From NCBI GenBank assembly GCA_031287095.1, contig JAITTG010000083.1, positions 1 through 32,095 on the forward strand: 32,095 nucleotides of DNA, read 5' to 3'. How positions within the stretch are numbered: the stretch's first letter is position 1; the number at the start of each line of letters is the position of its first letter. The notes under the pieces were generated by a model. That model was not told the DNA's origin and made no database searches. It saw nothing but the letters and a program-made list of their open reading frames with translations. This DNA is from Candidatus Parendomicrobium reticulitermitis. GTDB lineage: Bacteria; Elusimicrobiota; Endomicrobiia; Endomicrobiales; Endomicrobiaceae. Positions 1 to 7,900 of the stretch are shown here, in pieces. A program made the translations under genes and the position numbers.

Positions 1-547
1 CAAATAACCCAAATCCAAGAAACAATAAACCAAGACGAAAATGAAGAAGAATACCAAAATGCAGAGACGCTCTCCCCGCGCCTCTTACCCCCGCAAGAAG
101 AAGAGGATGAAGAAGAAGACATAAAAATAAATGTCATAGACTTGGACGAGATAAAGACAACAAAAAAAATCAACGGCGATAGCCGATGATGAGATAGAAG
201 ATATAAACATAGACGAAGATATTGATAAAAAAATACAGCTAACCCGCACTAATACCAAAGTGAAAGCGAAAATGTAAACAAAGCAAACAAAACAAATAAC
301 TCCAAATCCCCAAGAGCCAGCCAACGAAAATAAATTCAATATAATTACGGACAGGATGTTTTTACCATCTTTTCAAGCGATTTGACTACAATCCTTTTTC
401 ACAAATTAGCAACACTTTTTGAGTATTATGGACAGACCCGCTTTCGCGTAAGCAAGGAATGCCATACTGTTGGCGGCTGAAGCAGAGCATAAAGCAAATT
501 ATGCCGCAATGCAAGCGCAAGACGAGGCAATGGCGGCTGGGTGGTAG
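1..547 (+). pseudogene. frameshifted remnant of an acidic protein gene (partial at window edge)
   Basis: Protein-like sequence runs across several frames. From base 1 an acidic, Gln-rich frame (with PPQEEEDEEED near its end) is open to a stop at 187-189. The coding look then continues in frame 2 from 182 (DDEIEDINIDEDIDKK), is cut by a TAA at 275, and resumes as TKQTKQITPNPQEPANENK. Another frame from 334 reads YGQDVFTIFSSDLTTILF up to a stop at 480. A last piece (LLAAEAEHKANYAAMQAQDE) runs from about 461 to a TAG at 545. A run of eight A around 162-170 is a plausible slip site. I do not recognise the family. Because it adjoins a toxin-antitoxin pair and a relaxase fragment, I infer a decayed mobile-element gene. 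The antisense open frames here have no coding character. Confidence 0.45.
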
Positions 548-608
548 GTATTTTAACTCACAAGATAAATAGAACCCAAAAATCACACTAACGAGAACAA
601 TTGTCAAT

Positions 609-640
609 AACCGCGCGGATGAGAAAAACGCGGTTTGTCT
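609..640 (+). terminator. GC-rich hairpin, possible terminator
   Basis: AACCGCG (609-615) pairs with CGCGGTT (629-635) around a 13-base loop and is followed by TGTCTTT. It lies just downstream of the decayed gene at 1-547. The T-tract is imperfect, so its activity is uncertain. Confidence 0.4.
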
Positions 641-648
641 TTGTAAAT

Positions 649-684
649 AAAAAAGCCGATGAGAATAATCTCACCGGCTTTTTT
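649..684. terminator. bidirectional rho-independent terminator
   Basis: A-rich tract then GCCG, one mismatched base and TGAG form the left arm. The loop is AATAAT, and the right arm CTCA, one mismatch, CGGC runs into seven T. The structure is A-tract/stem/T-tract symmetrical, so it should work on both strands. On the minus strand it sits about 35 bases beyond the AbiEii stop codon, as expected for the end of the toxin-antitoxin operon. Confidence 0.8.
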
Positions 685-718
685 TAAGTTCAATCTTTTC
701 AGCCTTTGTTACTTTGAT

Positions 719-1657
719 TTAGTCGCCAAGTCCAGAAGATTTTATTTCTGAAGATTTTGTCTGTTCTTTCTCTGCTATTATCATTTTTTCCATCATTACA
801 TTAATGTTTTTGAGAGCGTTGTCTATACTAAAAGTTTTTTGTTCAGACAAATTTAATACAGGCAGTAATTCGTCTTTTAATTTCTCTCTCATTTGATTTA
901 TTTCCATCTTTGTTCTGCCGCAATCTTTTTTATATTTTAGAATATCGGCGTCTTTATTATCTTGTTTTAATTTTTCTTTAAAAATGCTTATGAATTCTTT
1001 ATTTGTAAAATCAATTTTGTTATTGCGCATAGCAAAATCAATATCATAAAAATCCCTTGAAGCAATTTCTTCTCTTGTGGCAGCGGCTCTTAATTTTTCG
1101 GATAGTAACTCTTTAAGCGACAACATCTCTATTTTATCCGTATTTATTAAAGATTCTTTTGTAAAAATATCTATAAATTTATGTTTTATTTCTTTCTTTT
1201 CTGTGAGCAAGAGCGGGTTGGATTGCAAATTTACATCCATTTCCATTGTTTGTTTTGTAGGGATTATTACAGATTTATATTCAAACATAATAATATATTG
1301 ACGAGATTCATTATGCGCTTCTATGCTAATAAAATCCATTCCAAATTGTTCTGAATATATTTTTATTTTTTCTTTTATTTCTTTCATTAAATCACTTCGC
1401 ATTTTTCTTGTTATTGTTGTATTTGGCAATCTCATTTGAAAATCTAAATCCTCACTCATTCTATGGTAATTAAAAAAATCGGATTTACTTAAAGCAGTTC
1501 CGCCTTTAAAAATAATATTATTCGAAAGTTCTGAAATTTTTGATAAAAAAACCGTCGCATAATAATCTTTTTCAATATAAATATCGTTAAATCCTGTAAG
1601 TTGCGAAGTTTCTTTTATTCTTCTGATAAAATTGTCTTTGTCGTTTTTATTAAGCAT
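719..1657 (-). CDS. abiEii: AbiEii/AbiGii-family nucleotidyltransferase toxin
   Basis: Toxin of a type IV toxin-antitoxin / abortive infection pair, 312 aa. AbiEii proteins are DUF1814 nucleotidyltransferase-fold enzymes that block growth when their antitoxin is lacking. Seen here: the nucleotidyltransferase signature GGTALSK at residues 52-58, followed by RMSEDLDF (66-73) with the metal-binding Asp pair D70 and D72. Further along is the family-typical EKLRAAATREE...RDFYDIDF block (about 187-208). The C-terminal ~50 residues are Lys/Glu-rich and probably helical. The ATG lies inside the end of the upstream antitoxin gene (8-base overlap), so the two are translationally coupled. The gene is followed by a strong terminator. 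Length and motifs look complete, so it is probably functional although it sits among decayed genes. Confidence 0.88.
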   Translation of the reverse strand: MLNKNDKDNFIRRIKETSQLTGFNDIYIEKDYYATVFLSKISELSNNIIFKGGTALSKSDFFNYHRMSEDLDFQMRLPNTTITRKMRSDLMKEIKEKIKIYSEQFGMDFISIEAHNESRQYIIMFEYKSVIIPTKQTMEMDVNLQSNPLLLTEKKEIKHKFIDIFTKESLINTDKIEMLSLKELLSEKLRAAATREEIASRDFYDIDFAMRNNKIDFTNKEFISIFKEKLKQDNKDADILKYKKDCGRTKMEINQMREKLKDELLPVLNLSEQKTFSIDNALKNINVMMEKMIIAEKEQTKSSEIKSSGLGD

Positions 1658-2423
1658 TTAGTATTACTCCCCATTTTTTATTTATTTTTCCTTCTCTTGA
1701 ATAAGAAGAAGTTGATATTAAGGCGCTATTTTGTATGCTGTTTAACAATGGATTTGACAATTTTTCAGATATATCGGCTTCATCTAATATTATTCCTACT
1801 AATTTACGCGTTTTTATTGTTGGATAACGGACAGCATAATCAATAAATTTATTTACATCGCATTTGTTTTCTTTGATTATGGCAGATAACTTTTTTTTAG
1901 CCTCCTGATAATTCCAACGATTAACAAAATCAATCATAGTTCTCTCTTTGTCGCTAACTTTAATAATATCATTCATATATTTTTGTTCTACAATGCCATA
2001 TATATATTCATCTTTAACTTTTATAAACTTAAACATAAAATTATCAATGACTTTTTCTCCAGATTTTAAATTGTTTATAACAAAAGTTGTTTGCGGCATT
2101 TGTTCTGTTAATCCATAAAAATTAAACATATTAAAATATCCGATATAATATTCCATGTTAGGATAGTAAATTTTTGGCAATAAGTTTGTTCCTACTGTTA
2201 TTCCTGTTGCTAATGAGCCCATAGGCACAAAATTATAAACGCCTCTCTTAATAGGATTTAAAATTTTTTTTCGTATCAGTCTACTGATAAATTTATTTTT
2301 ATATTTATAGTTTTGCGGTAAATATCTATCGAATTCATCATAAGTAATTATCTGTCTTTTATCATAAGATAACCAAGCAATTACTTTTGTTTCATCTGCG
2401 TTTAATGCATAAAAAGTGTTCAT
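1650..2423 (-). CDS. abiEi: AbiEi-family antitoxin / transcriptional autorepressor
   Basis: 257-aa partner of the downstream AbiEii toxin; first gene of the minus-strand operon. The N-terminal ~75 residues (YDKRQIITYDEFDRYLPQ ... IRRKKI-type region ending PIKRGVYNFVP) fit the winged-helix 'AbiEi antitoxin' domain, in which a short hairpin with K-R-G-V-Y follows the recognition helix. The remainder has the antitoxin-domain pattern, including a KVSDKERTMIDFVNR motif near residues 154-168 that is typical of this superfamily. In characterised AbiE systems the antitoxin acts without binding the toxin and represses its own promoter through inverted repeats. Two AT-rich palindromes lie 37-84 bases upstream of this ATG (2460-2507). 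The call rests on gene order, size and these motifs; confidence is slightly below that of the toxin. Confidence 0.82.
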   Translation of the reverse strand: MNTFYALNADETKVIAWLSYDKRQIITYDEFDRYLPQNYKYKNKFISRLIRKKILNPIKRGVYNFVPMGSLATGITVGTNLLPKIYYPNMEYYIGYFNMFNFYGLTEQMPQTTFVINNLKSGEKVIDNFMFKFIKVKDEYIYGIVEQKYMNDIIKVSDKERTMIDFVNRWNYQEAKKKLSAIIKENKCDVNKFIDYAVRYPTIKTRKLVGIILDEADISEKLSNPLLNSIQNSALISTSSYSREGKINKKWGVILNA

Positions 2424-2459
2424 TTTATATCGCCTAGCCTTTATTGTGTTTTATTATTT

Positions 2460-2507
2460 GATAATATCTTATATAAAGTATTATCTATAAATTATTATAC
2501 AATAATT
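2460..2507 (-). promoter_or_regulatory. candidate AbiEi operator: two adjacent AT-rich palindromes
   Basis: Bases 2460-2485 form a 26-bp interrupted palindrome (outer arms GATAATA / TATTATC, inner CTTATATAA core, 22 of 26 positions symmetric). Bases 2490-2507 form a second one (AATTATT / AATAATT around ATAC). Read on the minus strand, a TATAAT -10 hexamer lies at 2499-2494 inside the second palindrome, which puts the start site inside the first. This arrangement suits autorepression by the AbiEi winged-helix protein. The -35 element is weak. Confidence 0.55.
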
Positions 2508-2511
2508 GTTT

Positions 2512-4230
2512 TTAATTTCTAATAGTGTTGTCAAAATCTTTTTCAACTATAGTTTTGGTGTCAGATTCTGTTTGTTTTGCTTGTTCTTGTAGTTTTTCCT
2601 CTTTTGCTTGGTAAATTTCTTTTGCAGCCTGTTTAGATGTTGCCGTTATGATGTCCATAGTATCTTTTTCTATCCTGCGCTCTTTGGCAAGCTCTTTAAA
2701 ATAATCTTTGTCGTCAGTATATATTTTGATATTTTCTCGACAGCGCGTGATTTGGACATAAGCATTACGCATATCATTGAGCGATGATATAGAAGTGTCT
2801 GCGTCTATAACTACTTTATTGTATGTTTGCCTCTGCGGCTTGAATGTTGTCATCGCATAGCCATAATCTATGTATGGGTAGGTTTCTGTATCTATTTTCA
2901 GTTCCCGATTATCGCCTGTCTTTACAGTAAGCATTTTGCTTTCTATAGCCATGATTTCTGCTCTTTCATCATTCATTATATCGTAGGTTTTATATTCGTT
3001 TTGCGTAAATATGATTTTTTCACCTATACACAATTTTGTTGGTCTTTCTACTTGTAAGCCGTCTTCATCTTTATCTGCCATAACAAAATCCGCTTGTTCG
3101 CTTTCTTTAAGCGTTCCATTTCTAAAAAGTTTTTCTCTGATTTGTTCGTTAAGGTCTATTCGCGCCGCCTTTGTGTTGCACAGCACAAGCGTATTGTTAT
3201 CATATTTGTCTGCAATCACAGCCCTTCGAAGATTCTTATCTTCAAGTTCAATAATCCCGCCATTTTTGGCTTTATCGATGATTTCTAAACACTCATCGGC
3301 TTTCCCCTGTTTAATCAAATCTACGGCTTGTCTTAACTCCGGGTCTTTTTGGCGGTAGTTTTCATTAAACCTTATGAGCGTTCCCTGTTTTTCAGCATGT
3401 TCCACAAGTCTTTCAAAAGGTTTTCCAGCGCTTATCGCGCCTAACTGATTAATGTCGCCAATCAAAACAACTTTATCTCCATTCTTTGCCGCTTTTTCAA
3501 ATAAAGCGAGCGCGTTTCGGCTGTCAAGCATTCCTGCTTCATCAAAAAGTATAACTTTTTGTTTTCCATCGCCTTTAGTTTCTTTTTGCCCTAAGTATGA
3601 AGCAAGCGTAAAAGACTTCGCGCCAGAATCGTCCGCTAAAGTTTTTGCGGCAACGCCTTGCATCGCAAGTCCAATAACTTCAATACCTTGAGATTTAAAC
3701 CATTGATTAGCCGCTTTAAGCGCCGTAGTCTTCCCAGCGCCTGCATCACCCTGCAAACAAGTGATGAATTTATCGCTTTGTAGCACTCCTTTAACTCCAG
3801 CAAGTTGAACATCAGACAAAGCGCGCCCATTATTTGCTTTTGCCGTCTCTTGATAGTCGTCAATATATTTATCAACCGTTTCATCAGTTGGGATTTGCCA
3901 TTTTGTTGACAAAAATGAAAGTCCATGTTGCATATACTGTTTTTCAACATCAATTATTTCATGTGAAGTATAAAGATGTCCATTTTGAATGATATTTTTG
4001 GCGGCAACTTGATTATTAAACTTATTTAGAGCCTTAAAGTATGTGATATCGCGAAACTCTTCGCTCCGCAATAAACAGATGATTATCAATGTTAGAATTA
4101 TAGTTTTAATGCTAATTCTTGCGGTTATGTTTTCCATACAACACAGCGTGAGAACAGAAATCGACGATATTGCTGAGGGCGAATTATTTAACGATTCTCT
4201 TGGAGCATTGTCGTAAGCGAAAGCGCCCAA
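2512..4230 (-). CDS. MobF/TraI-type relaxase, helicase part only (5'-truncated)
   Basis: Superfamily 1 (RecD/TraI-like) DNA helicase region of a conjugative relaxase; the N-terminal transesterase domain is absent. Numbering from the first ATG: Walker A GDAGAGKTT at 161-169, Walker B VILFDEA at 226-232, motif III GDINQLG 258-264, an Arg motif NYRQ 291-294, motif V region AMTTFKPQRQT about 459-469, and motif VI AYVQITRCREN 490-500. The TSHEIIDVEKQ stretch at 88-98 is typical of the linker before the helicase in Ti/RP4-TraA/TraI-like proteins. Motif V reads K-P-Q-R-Q-T where K-x-Q-G-x-T is usual, which may mark decay. The first ~50 residues are probably spurious: they are antisense to a protein-like plus-strand frame starting at 4079, so real homology likely begins near 4065. 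This is a remnant and not a working relaxase. Confidence 0.75.
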   Translation of the reverse strand: MGAFAYDNAPRESLNNSPSAISSISVLTLCCMENITARISIKTIILTLIIICLLRSEEFRDITYFKALNKFNNQVAAKNIIQNGHLYTSHEIIDVEKQYMQHGLSFLSTKWQIPTDETVDKYIDDYQETAKANNGRALSDVQLAGVKGVLQSDKFITCLQGDAGAGKTTALKAANQWFKSQGIEVIGLAMQGVAAKTLADDSGAKSFTLASYLGQKETKGDGKQKVILFDEAGMLDSRNALALFEKAAKNGDKVVLIGDINQLGAISAGKPFERLVEHAEKQGTLIRFNENYRQKDPELRQAVDLIKQGKADECLEIIDKAKNGGIIELEDKNLRRAVIADKYDNNTLVLCNTKAARIDLNEQIREKLFRNGTLKESEQADFVMADKDEDGLQVERPTKLCIGEKIIFTQNEYKTYDIMNDERAEIMAIESKMLTVKTGDNRELKIDTETYPYIDYGYAMTTFKPQRQTYNKVVIDADTSISSLNDMRNAYVQITRCRENIKIYTDDKDYFKELAKERRIEKDTMDIITATSKQAAKEIYQAKEEKLQEQAKQTESDTKTIVEKDFDNTIRN

Positions 4231-4615
4231 TTTAATTGAACATGGACAAATAAAAGCATCACAAAGAGCGTTTGTAGTGGGACAAAAGCCGGCAAATTTG
4301 CAAAATGCATCATCAATCTCATCAGCGGGGTTGTCGGAAATGTTCTTTTATACAAATCTGTCATGTATTCCGGACGCTTTTATTGCCAAAAAGGCAAACA
4401 ACAAAGAAGAGTCGAAAATATCTATTTCTGCGCAGTGATTGCAAAATCTGCCGCGCTTCCAAGCAATTTAAGAAATAAAAAGTTGGCAGAGCCGTAAAAG
4501 ACAACCGAGCAAAAAGCGAAAAAATAGGCGGTAGAAATTGCCGCTGAAGTTAAAAAATAAACGATAGATTATTCAACGCTTAACGCTGCCATTAAAGAAG
4601 CGTAAACGATTTTTT
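4079..4615 (+). pseudogene. stop-riddled unidentified gene remnant with N-terminal membrane segment
   Basis: A plus-strand ATG at 4079 opens a 45-codon frame with one hydrophobic segment (VRIIVLMLILAVMF) and then RTEIDDIAEGELFNDSLGALS before TAA (4214). The same frame continues past the stop with protein-like sequence (NLIEHGQIKASQRAFVVGQK ... ISISAQ) to a TGA near 4435. After a one-base frame change the coding look resumes (VIAKSAALPSNLRNKKLAEP). It then passes in-frame TAA 4495, TAG 4525, TAA 4558 and TAA 4603, with clean peptides such as AVEIAAEVKK and TIDYSTLNAAIKEA between them. I do not recognise the family. The simplest reading is a decayed mobile-element gene. It overlaps the dubious N-terminus of the antisense helicase gene. 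Confidence 0.45.
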
Positions 4616-4616
4616 A

Positions 4617-4647
4617 TTAACAGAACTTACAAGATTGATTTTAAAAT
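4617..4647 (+). promoter_or_regulatory. possible promoter of the surface-protein cassette
   Basis: TTAACA at 4617-4622 and TAAAAT at 4642-4647 are 19 bases apart (or TTAAAA at 18). They lie just upstream of the Shine-Dalgarno sequence of the 61-aa gene. The spacing is suboptimal, so this is tentative. Confidence 0.3.
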
Positions 4648-4662
4648 TCCATAGGAGAACAA

Positions 4663-4848
4663 ATGAATTTAACACACTTTTGGATTAACAGACTTATATG
4701 GGAGTTTTTACAACCCTTTTTTGAACTTAATGATTTAGTTCCGCTTTGGCTTATTGCATTATTTTTGTTGTTGGTTGGCCTTGTTATATTAACTCCGATT
4801 TGGTTGATATACGAAATTGTCAAATGTGTAAGACGGGAGAATAAATGA
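4663..4848 (+). CDS. small single-span membrane protein
   Basis: 61 aa, preceded by AGGAG at 4653-4657, five bases before the ATG. An N-terminal amphipathic, aromatic stretch (HFWINRLIWEFLQPFF) precedes one strongly hydrophobic segment at about residues 27-50 (PLWLIALFLLLVGLVILTP). The tail is positively charged (KCVRRENK), so the C-terminus is predicted to stay in the cytoplasm. I recognise no family. Its stop overlaps the ATG of an 18-codon micro-ORF (ATGA at 4845-4848), which in turn overlaps the start of the giant surface protein, so it is probably co-translated with that gene. A helper role in export or assembly of the surface protein is only inferred from position. Confidence 0.6.
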   Translation: MNLTHFWINRLIWEFLQPFFELNDLVPLWLIALFLLLVGLVILTPIWLIYEIVKCVRRENK

Positions 4849-4901
4849 GAAATTTTTTAGATAAGCAAATACGGAGTGAACAAAAAAGGAGGCAATTATG
4901 A
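4845..4901 (+). CDS. 18-codon micro-ORF coupling two genes by ATGA overlaps
   Basis: Encodes MRNFLDKQIRSEQKRRQL. Its ATG overlaps the upstream TGA (ATGA, 4845-4848) and its own TGA overlaps the ATG of the surface-protein gene (ATGA, 4898-4901). GGGAG at 4835-4839 is a well-placed Shine-Dalgarno. The next gene's Shine-Dalgarno AGGAGG (4887-4892) is read as tandem AGG-AGG Arg codons within this micro-ORF, so ribosomes translating it would cross the start signal of the large gene. It may be a coupling leader rather than a functional peptide; translation is not proven. Confidence 0.35.
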   Translation: MRNFLDKQIRSEQKRRQL

Positions 4902-7900
4902 AAAAGTTTTTATCAGTTTCAACAGTAACGGCAATTTTGTTTTGGTTTTCGCTTGGTTGGGCAGGGACGAATTATATAGGCGGCAGCATTAATTTTGCAA
5001 TAGCCATATCGTCGTCAAATGTAAAATATGTTCCGTCGGTAGCAAATGGCAACAACGGTTCAGCGGGAACGGCGGGAGCGTCAATTGGAACTGTCAATGG
5101 TATTTGGGGGGGATATACGCCAGATCCCAAAGGTGGAAATGGCGGAGCAGGCGGCGCCGCAGGAGTGGCAAAAACAGCAACTGCAACAATTGGCGGTTTT
5201 GGCACAGGCGGAGCAGGCGGCGTTGGCGCTAAAGGCGCGGGCGGGGGCGGGGGCGGGGGCGCAGCTGGCGGAGCATGGACAGGCGGGGGCGGGGGCGGGG
5301 GCGGAGCAGGCGGCTCAGGCTCAGGTGGAGCGGGCGGTAGCGGGGCATTAGGAAGCGTTTTTGCTTTTTCAGGCGCAACGGTTCTTTTTTCTAACAATGT
5401 CACAATGTCAAAAAATACTGCTCTTGGCGGAGCAGGCGGTGCGGGCGGAGCGGGTGGAAATGCTGGCGCAGGCGGAGCAGCTTATAATACGAATAATGGA
5501 GCAAGCAACGGCGCAACAGGAACAAAAGGAAATGCGGGAACAAACGGCGCTCAAGCGGGTTCAACGGGCGGAAATATTGCCGCTTATAATTCAAACATAG
5601 ACTTTCGCAGTGTGTTGATTATGCAAACGAATACAGCAGGATACGGCGGCGCAATTTCAGCAAGCGAAACGAATGTGAGCATTATACAGACAGACACGAC
5701 TTCTGCAACTTTTTCAAATAATCGCGCCGTATCAGGCGGAGCGGTTTCAATATATGATTCAGCGCTGCTTCTTGATAGTAATAATATATCGTTTTCGGGC
5801 AATACTGCTTTTGGCGGGACAAATGCTATTTTTATCGGCACGCAAGGCGGATGGGGTTCTGGCGGGAAAGGCGGAAACGGCGGCGCAAAGGCGGCGGGCG
5901 GTAAAGGAGGAAATGGGTCAAAGAATGGCTATTCAGGTGGAGCAGGCGGTGTAAGCGAATCTGCTGGCAATGCGGGCGCAACTTGGTCTTATGTTGATAG
6001 TGGAGATAACGGGAGCGGACTCACAATTTATAGTACCGGCGCATCTGGCGGCGCATCTGGCGGCGCAGGAACTAATCCGGGAACAGGAGGCAACGGCGCA
6101 ACGGGACTTCCCGGCACGACTGCCGCTTCAATATACGGCGTAGGCGGAGCGATTTTTGCCGCGGGCAATTCTGTTGTAGAAATCAAAAAACATTCGTTGT
6201 TTTCAAACAATCTCTCAAACGCTTCAAACGGCGGTCTTGGCGGCGCGATATATTTAAAAGATTCAGTAATCAATGCAAAAGAGGCGGCTTCGAAGGTAAT
6301 TTTTGATTCAAACAAAGCGTTAAAAGGCGGCGCAATGTCCTTTATGGGAGCGTCCGAATTAAATTTTGCAAACGGCAACTTTGAATTTACAAGAAACACT
6401 TCGACAAACGGCAACGGCATATTTGAGTTTGCGGCGAACACAAAATTTGAAATTCTCAACGCTCAGTCCGTAATAGCGACTGCAAATCAAGGCAATATCG
6501 GCGGATTTTTTAACGGCAGCGTTTCAATGTCTCCAAAAATCAGCGCGAGTGAATTTAATATAAGCAATAACCGAGCTTATACAGGCGCGGGAGGCGCATT
6601 CTATTTAGACGGCGCAAACTTAACATTATCAGGCTCTGGCAACATTGCAAACAATATCTCCGTAGGCAGAGGCGGCGGTATATATATAAAGAATGCTCAA
6701 GCCGTAATCAATGCAAATCAAACAAACAAAAACATAGTTTTTATCGGCAATTATTCTGAAGACATTTATTTTGACACTGCGGGACGCGTAGAATTTAACG
6801 CATCCGCTGGAAACATAGAAGTTAATACAGGACTTATCGGCATTGCGGCAAACAATAATATCACAAAAACGGGCGCAAAAACGCTTATTTTAAGAGGAAA
6901 ATTGGACTTTAAAGGAACAATGGAACTCAAAGAAGGCATAACGCAAGATTTGATAGGCGTATCAAGGATAAATACTTTAATTGTAGGCGGATACGGCAAT
7001 AATACAGAATTGTCATTGGCAAATGGCGACATAACGGGAATTATTATCACAACAAACACGGATATAAAAGACAAAGCAAATATCCGTTTAGACATTGATT
7101 TTGAACGAAGAATCAGCGATACAATAGAAGCGCAAGTATTGACCATTCAGTCGGGTTCTCTTGTGACTTTAAATGTATTGTCTATGGGCGGAAGCAACAA
7201 CGAAGTAACGATATTAAGAGGTATCAACGCGCTCAACTATGCGGCGGGCAACATTGCAATTGCTGTGCCGTCAAAATACTCAATATATCAATACAACAAT
7301 GAAATCCGCGTAAGAAAATTAATTGTGGGCTTATGGAACGACTTTGCCGGGTTCTATCAAGACAGCGCGCAAATTGAAGTTAAACTAACGACAAATATAG
7401 CTTCCGACCTTGAAATCGTCCCTGCGGCAATGGATTTATCGGCAAACAACAATTTCGTGATAAACGGACAAAACCACACGATAGACGCTTTGGGTGAAAA
7501 CAATTTGGGTTTTCGCTTTAATTCTCAATCTTACGAATTGCAAGACATAACACTGCAGAACTTTGCCGCAGCAAACGGCGCCGCTATTAGAATGGACGAC
7601 AGCAATATGTCCAATTTCGGAGCGCGCCGTAAACTACTGTTTGCAAACAACACAGCGTCAAGCAATGGCGGCGCAATAAGTATAGACAATGCCTCGCAAA
7701 TAGTAATGCGCGGCGCAAATGGACAAATCTCGTTTACAAACAACACTGCTCTAAACGGCGGAGCAATATATGTAAAGAACAGCAATATAGAGATTAAAGG
7801 AATGAATGCCAAAACGACATTCTCAAACAATATCGCTCAAAAGGGCGGAGCAATATATACGGAAGGCATTGTAAATATAGAATTGAGCAATGGTTCTTTT

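Noticed and set aside
85..339. 84-aa hydrophobic open frame on the minus strand
   Set aside because: It is the antisense of an acidic, Asp/Glu-rich plus-strand remnant; antisense of GAA/GAT-rich DNA gives false Phe/Ile/Ser-rich membrane-like peptides.
386..607. 73-aa minus-strand open frame
   Set aside because: Antisense to better coding-like plus-strand fragments and lacks a ribosome-binding site.
4972..5403. Pro-rich 143-aa minus-strand open frame
   Set aside because: Mirror of the Gly-codon tract (GGC/GCC) in the surface-protein gene; composition artefact.
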